Of a DNA stretch of 64,000 nt, positions 25,303 through 33,310 are shown in pieces; position 1 is the stretch's first letter; the number at the start of each line of letters is the position of its first letter. This DNA comes from DASVBE01 sp963770375. Its GTDB lineage: Bacteria > Actinomycetota > Actinomycetes > Streptosporangiales > Streptosporangiaceae. Position numbers and translations under genes: made by a program. The notes below the pieces were generated by a model. It saw nothing but the letters and a program-made list of their open reading frames with translations. It ran no database searches and had not been told where the DNA came from. The stretch covers positions 109,425-173,424 of the forward strand of contig CAVYPM010000001.1 of assembly GCA_963770375.1 (NCBI GenBank), in the 5' to 3' direction.

Positions 25303-25564
25303 CCCTGGCCTATCTTTCCCCCGGTAAACCGGACAAAGCAGCGTACTCGGCCGTTTCGGTTGCGGCGGAGGGTGCTTCGGGACAGAGTCGAGGCCGGAGA
25401 TCCATTGCCAGCCCGCGGTCCTGCCGGGTGGCGGGCCACGCCCGCGGGCTGCCGAACCGAATAGAACCCCCGCAGACCAGCCCGCGCGTCGCCACGGCCT
25501 AGCCAGCGGCAGCGCCGGAGGATCCGGCCCCCAGCGGGTCTGCCTGACCCATGACGGGTGACAC

Positions 25565-26581
25565 ATGACCGACCAGACCGATTTCCTCTCCGACCTGGGC
25601 CAGGAAGACTTCTTCGAAAAGGAAATGCGGGGCTACAGCCGCCGGCAGGTCGACGAGTTCGTGGCGCGCTCCCGCAGTCAGACCCGTGATCTTGAGGAGC
25701 AGCTGTCCCGCGCGCTGGACGAGATGGAGCGGCTGCGGCTGGAACTGTCCTCGGCCCGCCAGGCGGCCAGCGACAAGCCCGCGTACGAGGAAATCAGCGA
25801 GCGGATGGGCCAGATCCTGAAGCTGGCCGACGACGAGGCCAAGGCGCAGAAGAACCGCGCCGAGGAAGAGATCGAGAAGTTCCGCAACGAGGCCAAGCTC
25901 GAGACGGACAAGTTCCGCGCCGAGGCACGCGAGCAGTCCGACCGGATGCTGAGCGCCGCCCAGGAGCAGGCCGAGCACGCGATCGCCACGGCCCGGGCCG
26001 AGGCCGAGAAGACCCGCAGCGCGGCCCGCAACGAGGCCGAGCGGACCGTCGGCGACGCCCGCAAGCAGTCGGAGAACGCCCTGGCCACCGCCAAGGCCCA
26101 GGCCAAGCAGCTGCTCGACGAGGCGACCGCGCGGGCCACCGCGATCCACGACGGCGCCGAGCGGCGGCTCAACCTGCTGACCTCCCGGCACACCGAGGCG
26201 ATCCGCCGCCTGACCGAGATCCGCGACGTGGTGACCACCCTGGTGGCCGGCGAGGCGGCCCGCGGCTCCATGGAGGAAGAGGTCGCCAAGTCGGTCGCCA
26301 GCGCGCTCGGCAACGCGGGCGGCAACGGCGGCATGGAGGGACGTCACGGCCCCGGCGTCAGCGGCCCGCCCGCCCGTCCCCGCACCGCGGTCCCGGCCGG
26401 CGTGAAGCCCGGTCCCGGCCAGCCGGTCGCCGCGGGCAAGCTGCCCCCCGACGAGCCCCGCCAGCCCGCCGCCCGGCCGCAGGCGGCCAGCCGTCCCCCC
26501 GCGCACCGCGCCGAGGAAGCCCCGGAGCCGGCCACCGGCCCCCAGGCCGCCGCCGACGGCACCCGCCCCACCGAAGCCTGA
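25565..26581 (+). CDS. DivIVA-domain coiled-coil protein
   Basis: A 338-aa polar-growth or cytoskeletal-type protein. The N-terminus has a DivIVA-like segment (FFEKEMRGYSRRQVDEFVAR, residues 17-36). Residues about 40-235 form an almost unbroken Glu/Lys/Arg/Ala coiled coil with many EA/RNEAE heptads. The last 75 residues are Gly/Pro/Ala-rich and disordered. Such proteins act with DivIVA/Scy/FilP in apical growth of actinomycetes; the exact role is unknown. A strong terminator follows immediately. Confidence 0.85.
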   Translation: MTDQTDFLSDLGQEDFFEKEMRGYSRRQVDEFVARSRSQTRDLEEQLSRALDEMERLRLELSSARQAASDKPAYEEISERMGQILKLADDEAKAQKNRAEEEIEKFRNEAKLETDKFRAEAREQSDRMLSAAQEQAEHAIATARAEAEKTRSAARNEAERTVGDARKQSENALATAKAQAKQLLDEATARATAIHDGAERRLNLLTSRHTEAIRRLTEIRDVVTTLVAGEAARGSMEEEVAKSVASALGNAGGNGGMEGRHGPGVSGPPARPRTAVPAGVKPGPGQPVAAGKLPPDEPRQPAARPQAASRPPAHRAEEAPEPATGPQAAADGTRPTEA

Positions 26582-26590
26582 TCAAGCGTC

Positions 26591-26625
26591 AGTCAGCCGG
26601 GCCCGCCTGGCGGGCCCGGCTGACT
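26591..26625. terminator. bidirectional terminator hairpin
   Basis: AGTCAGCCGGGCCCG and CGGGCCCGGCTGACT form a perfect 15-bp stem with a CCTGG loop, placed exactly between the convergent DivIVA-like and winged-helix genes. Confidence 0.85.
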
Positions 26626-26648
26626 CATGTCCGGGACTGCGTTTCTGG

Positions 26649-26948
26649 TTAGAGGCCGCCGAGCAGGTCGCGCAGCGTCTGGGTGTAGGTGCCAAGTGCC
26701 GCCCGGCCCTGGCGGGTCAGGGTCACCGTGGTTTTCTGGGCGGAGCCGTTCCTGGTTTTCTCGCTGCTGAGGTAGCCGGCTTCCTCGAGCTTGCGCAGCG
26801 CGATGATCAGGTTGCCGGGTGTCAGCTCGAGCAGGTCCTGCAGCCGGGTGAAGGACAGCCCGTCGCCGTCGGGCAGTGCCGCGAGCGTCACGACGATCTT
26901 CAGCCGGGTAGGGACGTGGATCAGCGGGTCAAGTCCGTCGCCGTTCAT
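26649..26948 (-). CDS. winged-helix transcriptional regulator
   Basis: A 99-aa single-domain winged helix: FTRLQDLLELTPGNLIIALR is the HTH, and KTTVTLTRQGRAALGTYTQT the wing and dimerisation helix. It resembles the MarR/PadR-related small regulators often encoded with a membrane protein. ATG 26948 starts MNGDGLDPLIHVPTRLK. It lies eight bases downstream of a membrane protein gene. Three copies of a 17-bp palindrome upstream of that pair are likely its operators, implying autoregulation. Confidence 0.85.
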   Translation of the reverse strand: MNGDGLDPLIHVPTRLKIVVTLAALPDGDGLSFTRLQDLLELTPGNLIIALRKLEEAGYLSSEKTRNGSAQKTTVTLTRQGRAALGTYTQTLRDLLGGL

Positions 26949-26956
26949 GGAACCTG

Positions 26957-27592
26957 TCAGGCGTGCTGGTGCCGGGCGACGGCGACGGCGTTGCCCAGGA
27001 GCACGGCACACAGGCCCACGGCGGCGACCGCCCACGCCCCGGCCGGCCCGGCGAACGCGCCCACGATGCCCATGACGACGATCGCGATACCGGTCGCGAG
27101 CCCGAGCCAGTTAGCGCCGTCGGCCGCCGTGACGACCCCCCAGGCCAGGCCAGGGATGACCAGCACCGAGGTCGGGTACGTCGCCAGGTTCACCCCGTCG
27201 GCCGCCAGCACGGCCATGACCACGACCGTGACGGCAAAGGATGCCACCAGTGCGGCGATCTCACCCTGGCTGAACCGGGTTCGCCCGCTCACCCCGGCGA
27301 TCGCATGCGCGCGGACCGCGACCGTTGCGGCGAAGTTGACGACGATGAACCCAATCAGGACGGGGATGTCCGCGGCAGTCGGTCCCTTGTAGGGGTGCTG
27401 CCCGCGCACCGAGAGCCATATCACGCCGAGCGCGGCCAGGACCATGACGGCCCTGGTCGCCAGCAGCCACGGCGGCGAGGGCTGAAGCTTGCGGCGGGCC
27501 CGCTGAGTGGTCTGGTCCAGCAGGGCAGCGGCCTGCTCGGGGCCGAAGGTGCCACCGTTGCCTGCGGCCGCGGTGCCAGATGTGTGGTTCAC
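26957..27592 (-). CDS. multi-pass membrane protein of unknown function
   Basis: A 211-aa protein with about six transmembrane segments, for example LATRAVMVLAALGVIWLSV, IPVLIGFIVVNFAATVAV and IAALVASFAVTVVVMAVLA. It starts at GTG 27592 with GGAGG close upstream. It is the first gene of a two-gene unit with the winged-helix regulator, so it is probably the regulated target. No catalytic or transport motif is seen. Confidence 0.75.
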   Translation of the reverse strand: MNHTSGTAAAGNGGTFGPEQAAALLDQTTQRARRKLQPSPPWLLATRAVMVLAALGVIWLSVRGQHPYKGPTAADIPVLIGFIVVNFAATVAVRAHAIAGVSGRTRFSQGEIAALVASFAVTVVVMAVLAADGVNLATYPTSVLVIPGLAWGVVTAADGANWLGLATGIAIVVMGIVGAFAGPAGAWAVAAVGLCAVLLGNAVAVARHQHA

Positions 27593-27609
27593 GGTGCCTC
27601 CCTCATCAG

Positions 27610-27684
27610 CTTTATGTCACAAAGTAGACGCCACTTTATGACGCAAAGTCAAGGGCTCGAGCCAAGAACTTTATGACGCAAAGT
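27610..27684. promoter_or_regulatory. three copies of a 17-bp palindromic operator
   Basis: ACTTTATGACGCAAAGT occurs exactly at 27633-27649 and 27668-27684, and as CTTTATGTCACAAAG at 27610-27624. The arms ACTTT/AAAGT are inverted. The first two lie just upstream of the membrane-protein/wHTH unit. The third abuts the 3' end of the next gene. Confidence 0.75.
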
Positions 27685-28231
27685 TGACCTGGAGTCTTCC
27701 CTGCTCGGCGCGGCGGGCTACGGCGCGGAGCAGCTCCAGGCGGATCAGGCCGCCGCCGGCGCGGATGAGCCGCCAGTAGCGGGCGAACGCGCGGCGGGCC
27801 GCCGGGTCGGTGGCCAGGACCCGGGTCTCGGCGGCGAGCAGGGTCCTGCCGCCGGAGAGCGGGGTGAGCTGGAGGCTGAGGGCGGCTTTGGCCCAGCCGG
27901 GCTCGGCGAAGCGGGCGAACCCCTCCGGCGTGCGGGACGCGGCCGGCCCGGCTACCGGGCGGGGGGTCCAGTACCGGGCGACCTGGCCCAGCACGGCCTC
28001 ACGGGCTTCGGCCTGGCCGAGTACCGGCATGCGCAGGCCCTCGGCCAGCGGCCCGTCCAGCCGGGCCCGGCCCGCGGTCCGGACGGACATCAGCAGCTTT
28101 GTCAGCGGCAGCTCCCGGTAGGTGACCGTGTGCAGGGCGGCCCACACCTGAGGGGGTTCCGCGGCTATCTGCCGGGCGTAGCGGCTGCGGAAGTCCCAGC
28201 CCGGAAGCAGTTCATCGATCAGCCAGTCCAT
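27671..28231 (-). CDS. SRPBCC/polyketide-cyclase-like protein
   Basis: A 186-aa protein starting MDWLIDELLPGWDFRSRYAR. The segment AEPPQVWAALHTVTYRELPL resembles the START/SRPBCC opening used in ligand-binding or cyclase proteins, and LLAAETRVLATDPAARRAFA fits the C-terminal helix. It is divergent from a TetR regulator with two palindromic operators in the gap, so TetR probably controls it. The ligand is unknown; the family assignment is moderate. Confidence 0.65.
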   Translation of the reverse strand: MDWLIDELLPGWDFRSRYARQIAAEPPQVWAALHTVTYRELPLTKLLMSVRTAGRARLDGPLAEGLRMPVLGQAEAREAVLGQVARYWTPRPVAGPAASRTPEGFARFAEPGWAKAALSLQLTPLSGGRTLLAAETRVLATDPAARRAFARYWRLIRAGGGLIRLELLRAVARRAEQGRLQVNFAS

Positions 28232-28245
28232 GGCGTACCTTCATT

Positions 28246-28288
28246 CTGTACGGGGGCGTACAGAACTATACTGTACGGCACCGTCCAG
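28246..28288. promoter_or_regulatory. two palindromic operators in the divergent SRPBCC/TetR gap
   Basis: CTGTACG-GGGG-CGTACAG at 28246-28263 is a perfect 7-bp palindrome. CTGTACG-GCAC-CGTCCAG at 28271-28288 repeats it with one mismatch. The centres are 25 bp apart, as expected for two TetR dimers. Confidence 0.75.
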
Positions 28289-28310
28289 AACCATCGTCCC
28301 GGAGGGCCCC

Positions 28311-28889
28311 ATGCCGCGCCCAGCGCGATTCACCCGCGACGACTGGGCCGCGGCCGCGCTCGCCCTGCTCGCCGAAGGCGGCCCCGCGGCGGTCGCGGTG
28401 GAGCCGGCCGCGGCCCGGCTCGGCGCCTCGAAGTCCAGCTTCTACTGGCTGTTCCCGAACCGGCAGGCCCTCCTCGAGGCCGCCCTGCTCACCTGGGAAC
28501 AGCAGCAGACCGACGCGGTCCTCCCCGGCCTGGCCGCGATCGCCGACCCAGCCGAGCGGCTGCGGCGCCTGGCCCGCGCCGCCTTCGCCGCGACCCAGCC
28601 CGCCGACCTGGCCCTCCGCCTGCTCACCGAGCCCGCAGACCCGGCCGTCGCCGCCGCGGCGAAACGGGTCACCGAGCGGCGCATCGCCGTCATCGAAGCA
28701 GCCTTCGCCGAACTCGGCCAGCCCGCCCCCCAGGCCCGCCACCACGCAAACGCCCTCTACGCCGCCTACCTAGGCACCGCCGCCCTCCGCCGGGCCAACG
28801 CCGCCCCCACCGACCAGGACGGATACCTCACCGCTCTGCTAACAGCCTTCGGCATCCCCTCGAAAGCCAACCCGGAGCAGGCGCCCTAG
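28311..28889 (+). CDS. TetR family transcriptional regulator
   Basis: A 192-aa TetR repressor: the N-terminal HTH contains VAVEPAAARLGASKSSFYWL (residues about 27-46), followed by an Ala-rich helical ligand domain. ATG 28311 has GGAGG eight bases upstream; the longer upstream frame crosses the operators and is rejected. It is divergent from the SRPBCC-like gene, its likely target. Its last 190 bases and the following 50 bases are duplicated at about 29847-30071. Confidence 0.9.
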   Translation: MPRPARFTRDDWAAAALALLAEGGPAAVAVEPAAARLGASKSSFYWLFPNRQALLEAALLTWEQQQTDAVLPGLAAIADPAERLRRLARAAFAATQPADLALRLLTEPADPAVAAAAKRVTERRIAVIEAAFAELGQPAPQARHHANALYAAYLGTAALRRANAAPTDQDGYLTALLTAFGIPSKANPEQAP

Positions 28890-28970
28890 CCAGCACAGGA
28901 CTTCCCACAGCAACTGACCCAGCCAAGCCAACCCGGCCTATTGTGATCCGCCAGCTGATCCGCGACGTAT

Positions 28971-29804
28971 GTCCGCCAGCTGACGTGCGACAGGTCTAGA
29001 AGCCTGCCGATCACATGACGGCGGCAACGCGCGGATCTGCCGAAATCCGGTTGTTGTCTGTGGACCCAGGTCAGGCTGGAGCGATCGTCCGGATCATCAC
29101 GCAGTTCTTCTGTCCCTTCGACCGCTGGTAGGTGAAGCCGGCCTCCTCGTACATCCTGCGGGTGCCGTTGTAGAGGAAGGAGGACGACATTTTCTTGCCT
29201 TCGGGCTGCTTCGACATGTCGTGCGGGTATCCCTCGACCACCCCGCCGCCCGCCTGGGAGATCAGGTCCAGCGCTCCTCGTAGTGCCAGCGCCGCGACGC
29301 CGCCGCGCCGGTAGCGTCGGTCCACGAAGATGCAGGTGATCCGGTAGTCGGGCGCCGTAACGAGGCCCGCCTCGTACTCCTGTCGATGATGGATGTTCGG
29401 CAGTTCCCCCGGTGGCCCGAACTCCGCCCAGGCCACGGCCTCGTCGCCGTCGAAGACCAGCGCGGCGTGTGCACGCCCGTGCTCGACCAGTTGGCACTTC
29501 AGATCACGATTGCTCTCGTAGGTGCGGTCCTTGTCGCGTGACAGCGAGTGGAAATAGGTGCACCAGCACCCGCCGAACACGCCGTTGTGCCGCTCGACAA
29601 GGTCGGCGAAGGCACGCCAGGTGTCGGGCGCGAGCGGCCGGATGGTGAGGTCGTCCGTCGAGCGATCGGCAGGCATATGGACAGCCTATGACGCATTGCG
29701 GACGATTTTCGTCCGGTGATCCGGCGACGGCTCGCAACCATCCGGGCAACGTCCGCATCTAGCCGCGATCCGCGCTTTGGACTGTCGCACATCAGCTGGC
29801 GGAC
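28971..29804. repeat. GNAT cassette bounded by 23-bp inverted repeats
   Basis: The left end at 28971-28993 and right end at 29782-29804 are inverted copies of a 23-bp sequence (core TCCGCCAGCTGA) with one mismatch. A further direct copy of the first 20 bases lies at 28947-28966. The enclosed 0.8 kb holds only the GNAT gene. There is no transposase, so mobility by a trans-acting enzyme or a shared regulatory motif are both possible. Confidence 0.55.
29071..29676 (-). CDS. GNAT family N-acetyltransferase
   Basis: A 201-aa acetyltransferase using acetyl-CoA. FVDRRYRRGGVAALALRGAL (around residues 117-136) is the CoA pyrophosphate-binding motif A. RMYEEAGFTYQRSKGQKNCV is the C-terminal motif B. 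CWCTYFHS near residue 37 is typical of a GNAT subgroup annotated near small-molecule resistance genes. ATG 29676 is clear. The gene has no operon partner and sits between inverted repeats next to a duplicated TetR fragment, suggesting insertion. The substrate is unknown. Confidence 0.85.
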   Translation of the reverse strand: MPADRSTDDLTIRPLAPDTWRAFADLVERHNGVFGGCWCTYFHSLSRDKDRTYESNRDLKCQLVEHGRAHAALVFDGDEAVAWAEFGPPGELPNIHHRQEYEAGLVTAPDYRITCIFVDRRYRRGGVAALALRGALDLISQAGGGVVEGYPHDMSKQPEGKKMSSSFLYNGTRRMYEEAGFTYQRSKGQKNCVMIRTIAPA

Positions 29805-29810
29805 GACTGT

Positions 29811-29840
29811 CGCCTATCAGGAAGCGGGAAGGAGTGGGCA
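29811..29840 (-). repeat. dispersed ~40-bp repeat, copy 2 (inverted)
   Basis: CGCCTATCAGGAAGCGGGAA and the following GGAGTGGGCA are the inverse of copies at 6227-6269 and 30082-30124. With the copy at 30082 it brackets the TetR remnant. Confidence 0.65.
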
Positions 29841-29846
29841 GCTGCG

Positions 29847-30022
29847 GAGCCTTCGCTGAACTCGGCCAGCCCGCCACCCAGGCCCACCACCACGCAAACG
29901 CCCTCTACGCCGCCTACCTGGGCACCGCCGCCCTCCGCCGGGCCAACGCCACCCCCACCGACCAGGACGGCTACCTCAGCGCCCTGCTCTCAGCCTTCGG
30001 CATCCCTCCGCAAACCAACTAA
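29847..30022 (+). pseudogene. 3' fragment of a duplicated TetR gene
   Basis: About 58 codons (AFAELGQPATQAHHHANALY ... DGYLSALLSAFGIPPQTN, stop at 30022) nearly identical to the end of the TetR gene at 28311-28889. The DNA-binding domain is absent. Nucleotide similarity continues about 50 bases past the stop. It is bounded by two inverted copies of the dispersed repeat (29811 and 30082), so it may have been carried in a small mobile unit or left by a duplication interrupted by the GNAT cassette. Confidence 0.8.
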
Positions 30023-30081
30023 ACGTAGGCGCATCAATCCCCGCAGCAGCCGAGCAACCAAGACAACCCGGCTCCATCAGA

Positions 30082-30124
30082 TGCCTACTCCTCCCGCTTC
30101 CTGATAGGCGCGAATCCAAAGCGG
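30082..30124 (+). repeat. dispersed ~40-bp repeat, copy 3
   Basis: Core CGCTTCCTGATAGGCGCGAA, in the same orientation as 6227-6269 and inverted relative to 29811-29840. It directly abuts the start of the DUF4192 fragment. Confidence 0.65.
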
Positions 30125-30128
30125 CTGG

Positions 30129-30470
30129 GCGCCGCGTCAAGGCCGCCATGACGCGCACCAGCGGCTGTGGACCGATCTGGTCCGCCGCGCGCAGCCCGGC
30201 TACGCCGCCGCCCCGGCCTGCCTGCTGGCGATCACCGCCTGGCAGGCCGGGCACGGTGCGCTGGCCCGCATCGCCACCGAACGTGCCCTGGCGGATGAAC
30301 CTGGTTACTCGATGGCCCTGCTCATCCGGGAACTGCTCGACCGGGCCCTGCCGCCGTCCATGGCGGCACCGCCGATGACCCCCGAGGAGGTCGCGGCGAG
30401 CTACGCCAAACCCCGGATCATCGCGCCCGCTGACCCCGGCGACCAGGACCACCGTGACGAAAGGCTCTGA
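30129..30470 (+). pseudogene. C-terminal fragment of a DUF4192 family protein
   Basis: The frame ending at TGA 30468-30470 encodes LWTDLVRRAQPGYAAAPACL, then AITAWQAGHGALARIATERA, EPGYSMALLIREL and MTPEEVAASYAK, the characteristic end of actinobacterial DUF4192 proteins (normally well over 300 residues). Only about 107 residues remain. The open frame starts at the edge of the dispersed repeat, with no start codon or ribosome site for this frame. It is a deletion remnant. Confidence 0.75.
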
Positions 30471-30530
30471 CCGGGGGCGGGTTACAGCCGGGTCTGGTTT
30501 TGGCCGGCCTGCCAGGTTCAGGCAGGTCGT

Positions 30531-30905
30531 CTAGAGGCTGGCCCCGGGCGCGGGTGCAGCAGAGAATCCGGAGCCGCCCGCAGCTCCGTACGCGAAGCCC
30601 GGCCACTTAGCCCCGGAGGCCGGCCCGCCGGCCGCAGGGTTAGTCGGCCGCCTGCCCGGGTTCTTTAGCTTGTCCAGCTCGTCAAGGCCGAGCTTGGCCA
30701 GGCGGACGGGGAAGTCCTCCTGCAGGGCCGTTCGCAGCCCGGCCGCCGTGGCGGCCTCGACGCGGACCTCCCGCAACGCCGGCATGCCAGGGTGCAGCCA
30801 GACCGCGGCCCAGGGTGCTCCCGGCTCAGCCGGGGGAGCGATGCGGTAGAAGCCTGACGCCTCCCAGTTCCACTTCAGGGCGGCTAGTTCCTGCTGGTCA
30901 TCCAC
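30531..30905 (-). CDS. hypothetical protein divergent from a short GntR regulator
   Basis: A 124-aa protein starting MDDQQELAALKWNWEASGFY, with a small alpha/beta core (APWAAVWLHPGMPALREVRV) and a Gly/Pro/Ala-rich tail from residue 82. I do not recognise a family. It is divergent from a 72-aa GntR-type regulator with TGAGAC repeats in the gap, suggesting a regulated accessory pair. Confidence 0.6.
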   Translation of the reverse strand: MDDQQELAALKWNWEASGFYRIAPPAEPGAPWAAVWLHPGMPALREVRVEAATAAGLRTALQEDFPVRLAKLGLDELDKLKNPGRRPTNPAAGGPASGAKWPGFAYGAAGGSGFSAAPAPGASL

Positions 30906-31007
30906 CGGCTGTCTCCCCTGTCTCGATCATCATATGAGACAGCCTATAACATAGTGAGACGCTACTGACCAGCGAAAACAGCATGAGACAGTCTTAGACT
31001 CCCGGCC

Positions 31008-31226
31008 ATGGTCAGCCGGGACAGCGCCGAACCGCCGTATGTGCAGGTCGCGGCCATGCTGCGTGATCGCGTACGCCGGATGAAATCCGGTGACCGGCTG
31101 CCCAGTGTGCGGGACATGGCCAGGCAGTACGAGGTGAGCACCAACACGGTGCTCAAGGCGATGGCCATCCTGGTGGATGAAGGGCTGGTCACCACCACGC
31201 CAGGGTGGGGGACCTTCAAGAAGTAG
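31008..31226 (+). CDS. short GntR family DNA-binding protein
   Basis: A 72-aa protein consisting solely of the GntR winged helix: EPPYVQVAAMLRDRVRRMKS, GDRLPSVRDMARQYEVSTNT, VLKAMAILVDEGLVTTTPG. It has no effector domain, unlike HutC/FadR types. Such stand-alone GntR proteins are common in actinomycetes, next to unknown small genes. The divergent gap to the neighbour contains repeated ATGAGACAG, candidate operator half-sites. Confidence 0.85.
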   Translation: MVSRDSAEPPYVQVAAMLRDRVRRMKSGDRLPSVRDMARQYEVSTNTVLKAMAILVDEGLVTTTPGWGTFKK

Positions 31227-31448
31227 GCCCCGGCCTGCTTCCGGCCGAAAGCCGGCCCGTCGGCAATGCGCCGCATTGTTCTCCTGCTGAAGCTGCTCGG
31301 CCCTGGCCGAAGCGCGCTGATCACCCATCGGTATTCCACCTGGTGCAACAAGAGGTCAGCAGGTGATCTTCCGTGCGTCACGAGATGATCGAATGCGTGT
31401 CGCCAAGGGACCTGGTGACGGGCTGTAAGTCAGGACCTGGCTTGCACG

Positions 31449-32573
31449 TCACAGTTCCCAGGTCTCCGCTGTGCGTGCCCAGATGCCCGCTGTCCGTCCT
31501 TGCTCGTTGTCTGGCAGCGGCACTGCCGTGGTATCTACGACAATCCGGAACAGCTCGGGACGTAGCACAGTGACAGTCAGCGCAGCCGGACGGCCAGTGA
31601 CCGGATCATCGAACCGGACCGTTACCACCGCCGCAGGCTGCCCTGGTGACAACTGCAGTCTTCGGGCTACCGACGGCGGTGGCGGCTGCATTTCCACGTA
31701 CAGGGCGGCGGCGCTGCCCGTCATGGCCGAGCCGCTCCGATGGGCACCCGGCAAATCCGGTCTCTGGGAAGGAAGGCTCGACCCGCTGGCTGCGGCGGCG
31801 AGCGTCGCAGAGTAAGCAGTGGACTGTCCGGGCAACACGCCGGAGTCGGCGGCCGGAACCCTTGGGTAAAGAGGTGGTGCCATGGCACCGTCTGGTTCAC
31901 CCATCTCTCCGTCAGGTGAGACGTCAGCATGCTCGCTGGCCCTTTCCGCCGAGGCCGACTCGTCCGCCTCATCAGCGGTCGCGGAATCCGAGATCGTGCC
32001 CGCGATATCCGCGGGCACGTAGGTGGTGGCATATGCAGCGGGCTGACTCCCCGCGGCCCAGACCGAGTGCACGACGTATACCTGCTCGCCTGCGTCGACG
32101 TGCAGCGCCCTGCAGATGCCCTCGGGAACCAGGCGCCAGGAAGCCTGACGCCTGCGGCAGGCCAGCTCGGCTGCCATTGGGTCGGTCCGCGAGCGCAGGC
32201 CCGGCACGCCCTCTAGCGGGATCAGGTATTCGGCGGGACTGATCCTGTGCACCTGCCCGTCGGGCAGTCGACGGACCAGGTAACGGTGGGCGAGTTCGGA
32301 GATCGCAGCGTCGATCTCCGAGGGACTGACGTTGTATCTGCGGGCAAGAACGGTATGCCGGGGCAGCCGCCAGCCGGGCTCATGATTCATCAGTGCCATG
32401 GCCAGACGGTCAGCTAGGACTTGAACTGCGGGGCCGATCCGGGGCTGATTGTCGCCTGCTGTCTTCTCGGCGGATCCGGCAGCCGGTTCCTGCGCCTCAG
32501 CGCCCCCGGACAGACTCCGCCTGCTATCGGCGGGTGCCGTACCGCCACCGAATTCCGGCTCAAATTCAGTCAC
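31449..32573 (-). CDS. GntR/UTRA-like regulator, paralogue beside pst genes
   Basis: A 374-aa protein. After a disordered N-terminus of about 45 residues there is a winged helix (EPGWRLPRHTVLARRYNVSP, then ISELAHRYLVRRLPDGQVHR), then a UTRA-like ligand domain: EYLIPLEGVPGLRSRTDPMA, VPEGICRALHVDAGEQVYVV, VEMQPPPPSVARRL and GRPAALTVTVLRPELFRIVV. A Ser/Ala-rich insert (residues about 190-280) interrupts it. The start is GTG 32573 with GAGGGG upstream. It is divergent from the pstS cluster across a decayed insertion element, and homologous to 17057-17752 and 38918-39802, which also lie beside pst sequences. Confidence 0.75.
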   Translation of the reverse strand: MTEFEPEFGGGTAPADSRRSLSGGAEAQEPAAGSAEKTAGDNQPRIGPAVQVLADRLAMALMNHEPGWRLPRHTVLARRYNVSPSEIDAAISELAHRYLVRRLPDGQVHRISPAEYLIPLEGVPGLRSRTDPMAAELACRRRQASWRLVPEGICRALHVDAGEQVYVVHSVWAAGSQPAAYATTYVPADIAGTISDSATADEADESASAERASEHADVSPDGEMGEPDGAMAPPLYPRVPAADSGVLPGQSTAYSATLAAAASGSSLPSQRPDLPGAHRSGSAMTGSAAALYVEMQPPPPSVARRLQLSPGQPAAVVTVRFDDPVTGRPAALTVTVLRPELFRIVVDTTAVPLPDNEQGRTAGIWARTAETWEL

Positions 32574-32751
32574 TCTGTCACCCCTCGTGCTGTGCTCGGC
32601 TGAGTGATCATCCGCCCGGATGGACCGCCGTCTCGGGCATCAGGGCCAGTGCGCAGAGCGGCTGATCCGGCGACGTTCCGACCATGATTGCCGACGTTAC
32701 CACTGCGTTACTCTGCGCAGTATTGGGCAACCAGAGCCTCGGAGACTCCCG

Positions 32752-33025
32752 GCTAATACTCCAGCCGGAGATGGGACGGCCACAGCGTAGACCCGGTCCG
32801 GTGGCCGGAGATGCTCGATGAGCTGATGGGGCGGATCGGGGGCCGTTTACCCGGGTGGAGCCGCGGCGGCGGGCGCGGGCGTCCCTGATGCACCGCGCCA
32901 AGCACCTGGCACCGGCTCCGCTGGTCCGCCTGGCGCCGCCGTCATCAGCACCGCGCCCGGACCCGCCACTGCCAGCGGCAAGCCCGGCAACTGTGAATAT
33001 CACGATCTCCGGCTGAATTACTAGC
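32752..33025. mobile_element. decayed insertion element with 21-bp inverted repeats and an IS701-like remnant
   Basis: Ends at 32752-32772 and 33005-33025 are inverted copies (ATCTCCGGCTG core) matching at 18 of 21 positions. Inside, plus-strand codons read PEMLDELMGRIGGR and, after a frame change, FTRVEPRRRARAS, like the start of IS701-family transposases. The remaining catalytic part is gone. It lies between the GntR/UTRA-like gene and pstS and is not capable of transposition. Confidence 0.55.
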
Positions 33026-33148
33026 GTGGTATACCTGAATTTGGCCAGCGCAATCGGCAGCATTACGCCCCTTAGCGGTGGCCCACGAGTTCTGGGCTGA
33101 TGCCTTCGGGATGTCCGCCAGTGTCGGCTTTGCCGGAAAGTATTTCGT

Positions 33149-33177
33149 ATTCACCTTCTGTTTTCCTTGATTTCACT
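33149..33177 (+). promoter_or_regulatory. PHO-box-like direct repeats upstream of pstS
   Basis: ATTCACC, GTTTTCC and TTTCACT start at 33149, 33160 and 33171, an exact 11-base period. This matches the architecture of actinomycete PhoP binding sites (GTTCACC direct-repeat units of 11 nt). The position about 135-160 bases upstream of pstS fits phosphate-starvation activation. Confidence 0.6.
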
Positions 33178-33310
33178 TGCCATCTGTCCGTCCTTAACGT
33201 GCAGGTTCGGGCGGCCCGCCAGACTCATCCCCGATAGCACGGATGCGCGCTGGCTGTTGTCTCGCGCCGGGGTCAGGCACTTATAGCGCCGAGGAATGGG
33301 AGTACCTGAT

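Noticed and set aside
30148..30378. A 76-codon plus-strand ORF
   Set aside because: The adjacent frame carries clear DUF4192 C-terminal sequence, so this frame is a shadow.
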